From positions 1,775,156-1,839,155 of the forward strand of contig OY811982.1 in assembly GCA_963681505.1 (NCBI GenBank): DNA of 64,000 nucleotides. Reading direction: 5' to 3'. Both the position numbers and the translations under genes were made by a program. Below are positions 1 to 12,354 of the stretch, one piece after another; position 1 is the first letter of the stretch; each line of letters opens with the position of its first letter. This DNA is from Eunapius fragilis. Its lineage: Eukaryota; Porifera; Demospongiae; Spongillida; Spongillidae. Under the pieces are notes generated by a model. That model saw nothing but the letters and a program-made list of their open reading frames with translations, was not told where the DNA came from and did not search any database.

Positions 1-56
1 GAAGGGAGGGGCCAGGATAGGGCAAGGGGCGCCATTTGACAGCCGCGAATACGTTG

Positions 57-205
57 TCGGCTTTCGGCAGATTCAACCAGTGGGGGGGGGGGGGGTGCTG
101 ATGTCATCTTTCGGCCGATTCAATCAATGACGTTGTCCGCGCTTTCGGCAGATTCAACCAGTGGGCGGTGGGTGCTGTCCGCTTTCAGCCAATTCAGCCA
201 GTGCA
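57..205. repeat. Short tandem repeat, about 40-bp unit, four degenerate copies
   Basis: The phrase CTTTCGGCAGATTCAACCAG recurs near 60, 107, 142 and 182 with substitutions, each followed by a G-rich stretch that includes a pure G run. A second G tract fills about 232-259. No coding sense is seen in the first 260 bases. Confidence 0.65.
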
Positions 206-267
206 TGTATGTAAACTTTATTACAAGGGGGGTGCGGGGGGGGGGGGGGGGGGGGGGGGAGCACCAT

Positions 268-725
268 TAATGGAGCTCTATCGTGGACATGGAGTCCGTG
301 TAGCTAACCAGCAAGTTCATTTAATTTGGACAAAATCATAGACATGGAGAAGGAATGCCTGGATAAAAAGAATAGCTCTGACGCTTTGGTAGTTGCAGAC
401 TGTAAAATGAAGTTTGAACCCATGTCATCACGAGAAACATGACAGCAGCATTTTGCGAAGCGGGGAATAGGTTGGCATGGATGTTTGTGCTTGTATTTCA
501 AGTATGAAGAGCGGTGCATTGAGGATGAAAGTGGTGGTGTCACAAGTATTGAAGGTAAAGCTGTGCGATATACAATATACTGTGACCAGATATCGGAAGG
601 GACACAACTAAAGGAAGAACTTCTTCACATTAAAACCGTGCACGCACGTGCATGCATGACATTGCTGGCTGATAATGCTGGCTGTTATCAGAGCAAAGAA
701 CTACTCCTTCTGCTCAGTTGAAATT
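268..725 (+). pseudogene. Block U fragment (degraded multi-copy gene of unknown function)
   Basis: This stretch is a near copy of 13318-13760 and of 61317-61660. Reading + it contains the recognisable peptides SDWKMK-like, FAKRGIGWHG and TDNAGCYQSKE-like, but with frame breaks and an in-frame TGA between the first two. Only the middle of the block is present. It ends about 130 bp before the left edge of the segmental duplication that carries gene A. See the entry at 12355 for what the protein looks like. Confidence 0.6.
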
Positions 726-856
726 CTAAATGGTTGCAACATGCATACTTGGTGTGGAAAGAGTGGAGTCCACCTTACCTTGTAGAGTCCATTATACCTG
801 GCCTTGGTATGGTGTACTCCAGAGTACATGTAGGATGCCTGCAGTTAACGAGTACT

Positions 857-1741
857 CTAGAGTCCACCTTTACCGGAAGAGTCCATCCTGCCTCCTACAC
901 TGGGCCCCTGTTTTTTAATATCATTTCAGTTTGAATGGTGAGCGATACCAAACTGTGAGTCCTGTTTTCAGATCCTGCACAATGCAATAAATAACATCTT
1001 TTGTTGGCTTTATACTAATTCCAGGTGGTCATTTCCTGCTCGCGATAGTGATTCTCTCTTAACACTACACCATTCATTAAAAACTTCAAGACAATATAAA
1101 GCTCTAATAGTTGATGCCATCAAGTATAATTCCATTTTCTCAGTATTTGACCAGAATCATCTGATTCAGAAGTTAGTTTTATGCGCCTTTGATGGCAACA
1201 TGAAAATAAAACGAGCAATTTATGGAAAGACCTCAGCATGGTAATACCAGTGGCACAGCATCGTTTTGATCCGTCTGCCACTGAATTTTTGTATTCGCTG
1301 GCACTCAGATATATCATCAACCATTGTTACGGCTGCCTGGTCTTTTTTGATTTTATGATTGTAACTTATGGCTTTTGAACATGTTCCGGCCTGGTTGCAG
1401 AACCATACATATCTAGAAGTTTAGTTACTCAAACGCATAATGAAATTAGAGATGCCATGGGTGATTTGGCTCACTCATGCACGAGGGGGGGGGGGGGGGT
1501 AGGGAGGTCTATCAATCTTCTATGCAGGAGTTGACCTTTGTCATAATCGCGTTCTTTTTTTCCCCCTGAAGTCTCAAAATATCCAGTATTAATAATTAGA
1601 AAATAGCGTATTACTATGCATAACTGTATGGTTCCAATGACAAACACTCTTATACAGCTTCAGGAGTGTTTATCATGCAAGAAATAACGCTGAAAGGGCC
1701 ACGTCATGCACAATGCATATCGGCCTCGATCTGCATGCAAA
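857..1741 (+). promoter_or_regulatory. Presumed 5' flank and 5' UTR of plexin gene A
   Basis: This stretch has no supported coding ORF. It is the non-coding region immediately upstream of the gene A start and is conserved in 43852-44735 upstream of gene C, apart from small indels and a G tract at about 1487-1498. The conserved phrase GAGTGTTTATCATGCA lies about 70 bp before the start codon in both copies. I cannot place a TATA box or transcription start with confidence; promoter status is inferred from position. Confidence 0.45.
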
Positions 1742-4700
1742 ATGGAATTGAACATTTACGGCGAGATTGCTTTGATTTGCTTTCTTGGCGAGATTATTAA
1801 TTGTGCATGTACAAGTCAACTTCAGTTCAACCTACCCGGTCAGTCAAATGATGTAGCCGTCAGCTCCTTTTCTAACGTCTATGTGAGTACCAACGTGAGT
1901 GGTAGTGGTCGAGTGTACAGATTGAACGGCAGTCTAGTTCAGCAAGAAGTACTACAGTTTCCTAGCGGAACATCTGCTTTACGGATAGCGCTGAGCTCAG
2001 ACGAGAGCAGACTTATCGTATGTGTCAGCAACAAGAGCTGCCTCAGCTACATTGCTAATGATTTTACCAAAGGCTCGGTGAGTGCTTTTCCAAACAGCCT
2101 AACGTCAAGCAATAACGCGGCTTTGGTGAGTGCCCCGGTCATCGGAGGAGGAAGCAGCTTCTACGTAGGCAGTAGCAACGGTACTGTGATCCTTATTGGT
2201 CAGCATGGACTTGACGGGGCAGCTGAGAGTGTGAGCAGGTCATCAGGAAACCTGTTTAATGTGACTGCAGGCTCGTTCACTCGCAACTGGTTTGGAGGGT
2301 TTGTGGCGGGCTCCTATACATACTTTGTGGTACTTGATGTGAGCACATCGCCAATATCCAGACCTGGAGTGAGGGTGTTGAGAGTTTGTGACAACAGCAA
2401 TACTACATCAGTGGCTGCCATGTATGAAATTGATCTTGACTGCCTTGCCCTTGCTGGTAATGTAAATAGTTATGCCAGGTTTGCTGGTGCATCTGTGGTA
2501 TCATATCCAACCACTGTTGGTGGACCATTTGAAGACAGACTTGTGATTGGCATAGTAACCCCTCCATTGGGTGGGTATACTGGGACACTACGTAGTCGTG
2601 TGTGCACATACTCACTATCTCAGATTAACTCAATGATGGACATTGCATATGCTCAATGTTCTTCTGGATCTCTTCCATGGCTGAGTAGTACAGCTACCAC
2701 CACATGCAGTGCACCATGCAATCTATCATCACCTGGAGCTATTGCAGCACCCACACTGAACTATGCATCAGTTCCTGTACCTGTTGCACAAACCAACACA
2801 TCATATGAACTGAGCTACACACTGTCTTTTAGAACTGAGAGTCTTACACTGTTGTTCCTAGCTTTCACAAGTCAGTTGAACCAACAAGGCACATCAGTTA
2901 TACAAGCAGTGAGTGAAGGTGTAATTATATTGACACATCATAAATTGCCTTATTATTGTTATAGTTCAAAGTTGTTGATGGCTCTCCAACTAACAATGAC
3001 CCTGGGACTTGGTTCTCATCATGGCCAATGCCTGGTCCTGTGACCAGACTGATATGGACCAGTGGACAGAACTATGTCTATGCCATCACAACCACTTCAG
3101 TAGGCCAATGACCATGTAGGGTGCCCAGGTGACCCCTCCCCCTCTTCCTCCATAGGTGGTCCAAGTTCCCATAGAGCAGTGTTCCAGTTTCACTGACTGT
3201 CTGAGCTGTGCAGCTAATGTGAACCCTCTGTGTGGATGGTGTACTGTGGAGCAGAAGTGTTCTCGGAGGTCACAGTGTCAGAACAGCACAGTGTCAACAA
3301 GATGGGTACAGGGTGACACAAGCCTATGTCTCACCACCACCAGTGTGACCCCAACCAAGTTTGTACAGGAAATGCTAACTAATGTAAGGGGCAAAAATTA
3401 AAAGCTGGTTATGATCATGATCATATTTATACTCATGCAGATAACTCTTACGATCAGTTCTGGACTTCCTCCCTTACTGACTGGAGAGAGCTTCCTATGT
3501 TTGTTGACCACTGACAGTGGAGTGACCATCTCAATACCGTACTCAAAGGTCAACCAGACCACCTTCACATCCAACATCACTGGTGCTATATCACAATTGA
3601 ATGTCCCAAAGCTAGGTATGTGGACATAGGGCTGTGTGCAAATGATGGTCATGTGATCCAATGGTCCTTCTATAGTGATCCCCTTCAGCTTTGCCAGCTC
3701 TATGTTCAATATTCCTTTTGCAACAAGTTCAAATAATCTGACTGCATACAGCTGTCCTTTGTATACCAGGTATGAATAAGCATGTATTGTTTCAATGCCA
3801 TATTACATTTGATTACTCAACAAAATGAATTGCCATGACATTAAAGTCATATTATCATATGCTGTCACATCATTCCAGTTGCAGCAGCTGTCTCCAGAGT
3901 GATGGTGTGTGTGTGTGGTGTAATGTGGTGAAGAGATGTACTGCAGTGACCTCATCTTGTACTAATGTAGGATATGAAGTTACAGAAATTTAATACCTGA
4001 AATGCTAATTATTTTTACCCATTCCATCTTCAGGTGAACCCAGCTGGTAATCAGACATACTTAGATGTGTGTCCATCTCTACTCAATGGTACCTATGTGT
4101 TACCTGTGACAGTCGGTACAGGACTGGTGTTGAACACAAAGAACCTTCCCCTACAGGTACAAACGTTCCGAACATGCTATATGTAGTTAATGACTCATGT
4201 ACATGACATGCTGTAACTACAAGTTATAATGCTTTCACTTACAGACCAGTGGATACACATATACATGTCAAATTACCCTCCCAAATGGAACCATCTCTCT
4301 ACCTACCAGCTACATCAGTAATACCTCCATTAGGTGTATGTATACTGCAGCTCAGGTGAGGAGTGGGGTGATGTCATCTCTATCAAGATGGCTACCCTCT
4401 CCCCCCCCAGATCTCCCTTCCTGTTGGAACCACTGCTATGGTAGCTAGTATCAGTCTTATTTGGACCAACAGTGGTACAGTTATGTACCCAATTGATCCT
4501 CTTGGAGTCATCCAAGGTGAGGACATGGGTGTTTAGTTCTGACCTTAACATTCCACCCTCATCTTCAGTGACACTGTATGACTGTTCTGCATTCTCTGCT
4601 CCTGTGTGTACCTCCTGCCTGGCTGTCAACATTGGTACTGGGTATGACTGTGGATGGTGTAATGGTATCAGCAGTTGTGTTGCACCAGAAACCTGCTCTT

Positions 4701-6224
4701 CAACATTTGCCATCCAACCAAACCAATGTCCCTCTCCTGTGTTGGGCTATGCTTCTCCAACTTCTGGTCCATTTGGAGGAGGGACAAGACTGACCATCAC
4801 AGGCACTAACCTTGGAGTGACAGTTGGGGACATTGTTAGTGTGACTGTGGGAGGAGTGTCCTGTATGGTACAGTCAGATGGGTACATGCCAGGGACACAG
4901 GTTGAGTGTGTCACTGGAGCATACACCTCTGGAGGAATGCAACAGAATGTCACATTCAGTGTACTCATAAATAGATCTGGTACCATGGCAACAGCACAAT
5001 CCAACCTCCAGTACACATATGTGAGGCCATCCATCTCTTCAGTATTTCCAAAGTCAGGACCAATGTCAGGAGGTACTAATGTTGTGATTGGAGGAATGTT
5101 CCTGAATGTTGGTAATGGAGTGAAAGGAGTACTACTGAATGGAGCTGTGTGTGTCATATTGTGAGTTGAAGGTTTCCATCCACCATGATGTGTCCATGAC
5201 CACTCTTGTACACCCCCACAGACAGTCATCACTCACACAGGTCACATGCACATCATCTGCACAGAATGTGACAGGTGTTGGTTTAGTGACAGTCTACATT
5301 GACAGTGAAGTGACTACCAACACTGGAGTCACCTTTGAATACACAAACAACCCTAATTACACTGCAGTGTCTCCTGTTAGGACCATACCAGCGTAAGTCC
5401 TAACCAGATGAACATCATGGTTATACCATTGCTTGATGTTCATTCTTCCTCAGTGGAGGTATCATTCTGACCTTCACTGGAGCCTACCTCAATGTTACCC
5501 AGAAGGCTACCTTCCAATTGATAACACATGGAATGATGAAGGTATGATGCTACGAACCACCATGGCTAACAAGCACTACCTTATGTTATGTTTCTCCACT
5601 ATCCTCTTCCTCCATCTCAGGAATCCCAATGTAACCAGACATTCACCGCTCTCAAGTGTTATGCCCCACCCCTGGGTTCAGATCTCAGTGGACCAGGTGT
5701 GTACCTGTTCCCTGGTATCAACTACACCATTATGATGGATGGAGCTCCTGGACCAGTTGGAGACCCTCTGAAGATTGGAGTGGTCCCAAATCCTGTCTTC
5801 ACATCAATCAATAAAGATGACCTCACCCAGCCAATTGGTTCAGTTAAGATCATCAGAATCAATGTAAGAAACATGGTAGCCTAACAGTGATAGAATTGGG
5901 TCATGTGATCCCCCTTATGTCAGGGTATGAACATCCAGAATGTTGATGTCCTCTCTGAGATCCTGGTGACAGTTGGACGAGAGAGATGTACAATAGATCT
6001 GGGAACTACTACTGCTACCGTGAGGGACCTCATATGACCTAGTGCCCAGACCCACACCACTCTTTTATGTCCCTCCAGGTCCTATCCTGTCAGCCTCCCC
6101 AAACCCTCTATGCAGTGTCCACTGGTTCCTCCAGGAAGAGAGAGATCCCCTCTAATGGGATGGTATGATTATGTATAACCTTGCAACCAAAATCCTATTT
6201 ATGTGTGTTCATGTGTGTGTGTGT

Positions 6225-6277
<53 letters not shown>

Positions 6278-9200
6278 AGGTAGTGGTATCTGTGGGCAAA
6301 TTCCTGTACTATACACCTGGCAGAATCACATTTATGGTTGTATCACCACTCTCAGTAGCCGGGGTGGCAGGAGGTGTGGCAGGGGGTGGAGTCAGCCTCA
6401 TCCTCCTCCTGGTACTGGTTGTGGCCATCATATTAGTGGTCCACAGAAGGGATTCTTTGAAGAAGAGTCATCAGGTGGATGCTCTGATGATGCAGATGGA
6501 GACACTAGAGACCAACATGGCTGAGGAGTGCAAGAGAGGTAAGAAAAGACATTAATATTTATGTGTTGGTGAATTCTAACAAAGAGCTTTACAAAGTTAC
6601 GCACAATACATGTTTAGAGGAATAGATGCTTACTCTTGGTACATGCATTTTGCAGTCCACAGGACTATTATAGGCCATTACAGTGTCTTATGGCCATCAC
6701 TATGTGTCATATGGGGGCATTTTATATAGAGTCACCACGGTTAACTAGGGCCATCACAACCTGTATATATAGTGCCCACCAGTACCATGTTTGATACAGA
6801 GCCATTACTGTGTGTTGTATTGAGCCATTGCTATTGGCTTATTGGACATTTTACAGCTGAAATGAACAAATACTTACCGATGTGTGCTAGTTGCTAACAT
6901 TGCCTAAATTCACGCTGAATGGATTTAAAAATATGAAATGCAACCAATGCCATTATTTCCTTCCCTCCTCCTCAGCCTTCACTTTCCTTATACCATCACC
7001 AGCTTTCGCTTTCATTGTCCCTCCTCCCCAGCCTTCACAGAGCTGCAGACAGAACTACAGGATGTGGTCAATGTCCAAGACAAGAACTATCCCTACAGAG
7101 ACTTCAGGTCCTTTGCTATGACGCTCCTCTTCCCCACTGCTGATGGTGACCATCCCATCCTGAGGCCAGTAAAGGTGACCCATGCAATTCCGACCAATCA
7201 TGTCAAGCATGTGATGATAGTGGCTCTTGGGGCAAGGAGCATGTTCAAAAACGTATCCTGATTGGTTGAGCTGTGTTATCACAGCAAATCCTTGTTTTGT
7301 ATTTCGCAACAAAAATTCAATCCAATGATGTTGTTGGAAATTAACAAGTAATGTACATACACACACATACAAACACACACAGACACCACCCCAATATGTT
7401 CAACTTTTAAAAATATAATCATGCTCTGTCTCTCATTGTGCAGTTCCCATGTACTGTAGAGCCAGACGAAGCCTCCAAATCACTGCAGCTGTTTGGTCAG
7501 CTGATTCTGGACAAGCAGGTTTTGTTGACAGTGGTGCACACCCTTGAGGAACAGCAGGGAAGGTTTACCATGATGGACAGGTTAGCTCCAAATAGGTAGG
7601 GACACTGGTACTTGTGTCCTCTTCCCTCTGACCATTTCCTGTCGCCCTTAAGGCTGCCTTTCCATGTTAATTAACTATTTTCTTCTGGCAGATGCAATGT
7701 GGCTTCACTACTGCTGGTGGCCCTACAGGACAATTTGACATATGCAACAGAGTGAGTAGTGATACACGTATCGATATCAAAATAATTATGATCTTGAGTT
7801 CAAGTTTGTGAGGTATATATGTTTTAAATGTGAAGAGAGAATATGTTGTGTGTGTGTGTGTGTGTGTGTGTGCTAGTGTGTGTATACATATGTACGTACA
7901 ACTATGTGTGCAAATAGATACATGTCAGTGGGAGGGCAATCAGACTAGATCAGGACAATGACAATATACAACAAAAAAAAAACCAAATAGTGTTATTAAA
8001 CTGGACAAATATGGTAATGTGGTCTTGCCCCCAGCATAATTCTGGAGCTGCTAAAGACTCACATGACAGCATCAGCCACTTGGGGTAGCCCCAAACTTCT
8101 CCTTAGAAGGACAGAGTCAGTTGTAGAGAAGCTCCTTGCCAACTGGCTCTGCTTCCTCCTATATCCTCATGTCAAGGTATGTTATGAGGCCACACACACC
8201 AATAGCTTTCCATACATTGATAACACATGCTCTCTATCTCAGGAGCATGCAGGGGAGCCCCTGTTCATCCTGTTCAGAGCCATCAAAAGCCAGCTGGAGA
8301 AAGGTCCAGTGGATGCCATCACTGGAGAGGCAAGAAATTCTCTCAGTGAGGAGAAGCTACTGAGACAGCACCTTGATGTGAACGTGGTGGAGGGTGTGGT
8401 GGAGAATGGGAATGATGTCATTCCCATCAAACTGTTGGACACAGACACTATCTCTCAGGCCAAAGAGAAGATTCTAGATGTGTTGTACAGGAACACTCCA
8501 GTGTCCAAAAGACCACAACTCTCTGAGGTGGACTTGGAGCTGAGGAGAGGAAATGCTGGCATAAAGCTTCACGACCATGACGATAGCAATGAGAGGGATG
8601 GAGAGTGGGTTAAAGTGAACACACTTGGTCACTACAAACTGGATCAGATGGTGAGCCCAGTTTCAATCTTTCTCTTTTGTGCTTCTACATCATGGATATA
8701 AACCATCATATTTGCACCACTCATTGACCTGGTGGTATTCATGTCCATATATATCTCATCTCTACCAGTACATTCTCCACTCCTTAGTCCCAGCTCCATG
8801 CAAAGAACCCAAAGTGTCCTCAGCCAACTTTCATGCTTACACCACGAACAGAAGGTCCTCTGGGTTCATCTAGTAAGTGAAGTGTAAAGGGGCCACAAGT
8901 TATGTTCAAGGCATTGGTCCATGCTGCACATTATAATATACGAGGGTGTATCTTTAGATAGTATGGTACACCACATCCCTCTACCCTCCCATCTCCACCC
9001 CTTTCAGACCTGTGATCACATGTGTAATAATATACTTGGGGATGATGTGGACAGAAAACATTTATGGAACAAATCTTACGATATTTCAAAGCAGATATTG
9101 CTGTAGTGCATATTGTTATGTGGTACCCATGGTAACATGATCTGTGCATATGTGCAGATCATGTTACCATGGGTACCACATAGCATGGGTACAGGGAGCC

Positions 9201-12166
9201 TTACACACAGAAGGTCAGTCAGACGAAAAACGTCTTTAGAGAGGAAGCACAGAAGAGTTCCTTCTGCGGAATGCATGAGAAAACCAAATGAGTAAATGTC
9301 CATTTGTGTAACATGGTTATGACTCTACAGAAATAATGATTTGATTCATTTATGGAGTGCTAGGTAGTACTGAGAATATATAAATAGCACAGCATTAAAT
9401 AGTATGTAATCCCCTATGACCCATGGCTGTATTACAGCATAGCATAATAGGTAACCCTATGGTCATTGCTATATTACACTGCATAATAATTTGGATTTAC
9501 AATGTACTTTTATTTTGTGCCTTGTTTTTCTGAAATCAATGAAATGTTTTAGTAAATATTAAGCTTTTGTTTACCATAGCTGAAATGTCACATATACAAT
9601 ATCAATATTCACATACACAGTTGCACCACATTTCATTAATTGTCAATCCAAATTATTGTGCAGTTTTATCTGTTTATGACGCTTTATTTTAAAAAATGCG
9701 CATGTGCTCAATTGTCCTCCAGATCTGGACACCATAGGAGCCATCTTGGCCAGTAATAACCATGCTACTCCTACAATGGGGATCACTGAGGGAGAAAGGT
9801 ACTACCATTTGGTGAGTTACCCCATGCTGGTTATTAATTTTACTTATGAGTGCACATGAGACCTTCAAGCTAAATATTGATGCAAATACAGGTGCGATCT
9901 GAAATGGCAGACGCAGACACAGGAGGGGAAGAAAGGGCACAGAGGCAAGACCATGTGATCATGTCTGAGGTGTTCCTCACTAGACTACTATCCACAAAGG
10001 TGCAGCAGCCATGTTTGGTATTCAGCTTCTAATAATTAGATCACAGGATGTGCGTCCATCATGTGGGAAATACTAAACTCCTTCTCATTGTTATACTGAT
10101 CATTGCTGTGAAATGGGACTTATCATATTACATCTCAATTGCACGTCATGTACGATATTTGATGCTGCCTTCAAGAAAAAGTTTGCACATCCTTTTTGTC
10201 ACATGAATGTAATTAGTTTTAGAACCAATAGTGTACATAGGTGGCAAATGCTAATAATGACATTGCAATTCAATCATGTTACTCTAAATTATTATTTTTA
10301 ATGAACTAAAATCAAGATTAAAGCCAATAGTCATAAAATCCACACTCTCAAGCTTCAGATAAATAGGTAAACAGTATATAATTGTATTTGTCAAAGTAAG
10401 GTCATTTGTATTCAATTTTAAAATTGCTTCTAAAATTAATAAATCAAATGCATACAAATTTTAACCATGTCATGTCAACTATAATAAGCAGATATGAATC
10501 CTTCCTCTATATGCATATTGTGTCTAGGATGTATGAAGTGTTAAGTAGGATTCTTTCTTCCCCTTTGCAGAGAATCCTTCAGCCTTATGTCGACGACCTT
10601 TTTAAAGCAGTTTTTGCTGTCACAAGAGATACATCTCCCCCCATAGCAATCAGGTACCTCTTTGACTTCCTGGACCTCCAAGCAGCCGACATGGGCATCA
10701 CAGATCCTGACGTGCTTCACACGTGGAAGACCAACAGGTTAAATTACTGAATTTGCACATACTTTAGCTACTAGTACAGAGTACAGCTGTCCCATGCACA
10801 CATTCTGCTCTGCAATCAATGTAGTCTAACCATTGCTGCACATGTACAATAGGGAAGTCTGGTATATCAACCCATTTATAATAATTCGAATGTTAGTGCA
10901 TCAGTCCATTTCTAACAATTTGAAGTTTTGATCTGTTTCTAACAATTTATACATCTCTGGCATTAGCTTTCTCTTGTGTTTCTGGGATGGGCTGATCCAG
11001 AATCCAGACTTTATCTTTGACATCCACAAGTCTTCCACAGTGAACTCATCTCTGGCGGTGATATTGCAGGCCTACATAGATGCCTGCTCCACTACAGAGG
11101 CCAAGTACACAAAGGACACACCCTCGGCCAAACTGCTGTATGTGAATGAAGTGAGGCGGTACAAGGAAGGGGTTAGGCAGTAAGTTTGCAGTCATCACTT
11201 ATGTTTGTGTACACATTGTACCAGGCTGATTCCTCACACGTGAAATCCTTAATGCATTTATTCAAAATGACAATGAAATGTGTAGTTAGTAATATGATGC
11301 ATTCTTGTGTCATACAATCAGTAACTAACACAACTGATAGTATATTGGTTAGCTGAATGTTAGTTTGAGAAAGATTTGACAAATCATTATAATACTGGTA
11401 ATGTACTACATGCATGATATCAAAGTATTCCAATCAAATTGTACCTATTAGCCTGTCTGAGCTCCCTACCATAGGTACAGTTAATCTTTCTCAAGGGAAG
11501 TATAGCAGGCACATCCAGATTATTACCATTTATCTTTGCCTGTGTTAATGTTTATTGCTGTGGTGATTATGTCTTTCACCACAGGTACTATAGCACCATT
11601 CAGTCCTTGCCCAAACTGGACCAACAGGATATGGATATTTACTTACGTGAGGCATCTCAGACCTGCACTGCAGGCTACACAGGTGGACCAAATGAGGTAT
11701 GATAAAAATGAAGGATGCAAACCCCTCACTCAATCGAATTCGTGACACATACACTTTTATATATGCAAAATTTATGCTAACTGTCTTTTACTCTGTCCTA
11801 AGCCATGGGCCACAGTATTATTGTGCAAAAATTAGTTCTTGTAATTAAATACAGACCATAGCTGCATGCCATACAACATTTGTACAAGAAACCTTTGTAT
11901 GGCTTCGTTTGCAGTACGTTGAATAACACTTGAAATGCCCAACATCACTATTGAAATGTTGGCAGTGTGAGAAATGCTCTGCTTTTCTTCCTTTACAGGA
12001 ACCACACTACTGCTTCCACTCAGACAGTGCACTGTATGAGCTGCTGAAGTGTACAGCGCAGTACTCCCTGGAAATATGTCGAGCTCTGATTGATGAACAG
12101 CGGGCCGAGCAGGCTGAAATATTTCAAGCCGTGATGGGATCACTAAAGATACAACATATACACTGA
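1742..12166 (+). CDS. Plexin (gene A), complete, 28 exons, about 1,863 aa
   Basis: Single-pass semaphorin receptor. Exons: 1742-2908, 2965-3099, 3156-3383, 3441-3615, 3676-3769, 3879-3966, 4034-4156, 4245-4355, 4411-4516, 4569-5160, 5222-5392, 5454-5541, 5621-5863, 5924-6019, 6079-6162, 6280-6538, 7032-7174, 7444-7580, 7692-7751, 8035-8176, 8243-8650, 8788-8872, 9723-9811, 9892-9999, 10571-10737, 10967-11179, 11585-11696, 11999-12166. All junctions are GT-AG and phase-matched, with no internal stop. Order: signal peptide (ATG 1742 chosen because it is the one conserved in gene C), sema to about residue 434, PSI about 435-510, PSI 600-629, PSI 743-790, IPT repeats about 790-1075, transmembrane helix about 1198-1221, then GAP segment 1 with PKLLLRRTES (about 1392), a GTPase-binding insert (about 1446-1545) and GAP segment 2 (VDDLFKAVF, HTWKTN, NPDFIFDIHKSS). 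The length fits plexins. Oddity: FLLCFW at residue 1704, where gene C has FLLRFW. Confidence 0.93.
6212..6272 (+). repeat. (TG)n microsatellite abutting a 3' splice site, gene A intron 15
   Basis: A TG run ends seven bases before the AG of the transmembrane exon. Genes B (33229-33282) and C (49188-49281) have the same tract at the same place. It also opens spurious cysteine-valine ORFs, which are not genes. Confidence 0.8.
7032..12166 (+). other. Plexin A cytoplasmic GAP region (domain block)
   Basis: Exons 17-28 encode the R-Ras/Rap GAP fold typical of plexins. Segment 1 starts with FTELQTELQDV and YPYRDFRSFAM, followed by PKLLLRRTESV with the double-arginine finger. The insert AGEPLFILFRAIK...EKGPVDAITGEAR leads into the Rho-type GTPase-binding domain. 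Segment 2 resumes at RILQPYVDDLF and runs through SPPIAIRYLFDFLD, HTWKTN, NPDFIFDIHKSS and KLLYVNEV to the C-terminus LKIQHIH. The assignment rests on these conserved plexin blocks in the right order. The exon at 8788-8872 links the two halves. Confidence 0.9.
9119..9182. repeat. Near-perfect palindrome in gene A intron 22
   Basis: Arms reading ATGTGGTACCCATGGTAACA... and its reverse complement surround a short TGCATATG-type centre; arms are about 27 bp. The corresponding place in gene C (about 55890-55945) has one arm-like half and a different second half. Confidence 0.75.
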
Positions 12167-12354
12167 ATTGTTGCAGATCTAATTAATTCGTAATAGTTCC
12201 TGACAGCATATGCTCACACATAGATTTTGCAAGATGTATTATACTGTATTTAAAAGCATAGGATAGTTGGAATGAACGATATTATAATATAGGACCATTA
12301 GTCAGTACATGTATATGCTCACACATAGATGCTGCAAGGTGTATTATAAGCAAA

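Noticed and set aside
2935-3043. Continuation of the sema ORF past 2908
   Set aside because: The run to 3043 reads through the GTGAGTGAAG donor into the intron. The real exon ends at 2908, and the next begins at 2965 in a phase conserved in genes B and C.
4747-5232. Long minus-strand ORFs opposite the PSI/IPT exons (also 31481-32254 and 47282-47701)
   Set aside because: They mirror conserved coding exons whose plus-strand frame has recognisable domains; no independent signal supports the antisense frames.
6165-6555. Cysteine/valine-rich ORFs over the TG tract, and similar ones at 33183, 35463 and 49150
   Set aside because: They are translations of (TG)n or (CA)n microsatellites running into the transmembrane exon. 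The true exon starts after the AG at 6279, 33290 or 49291.
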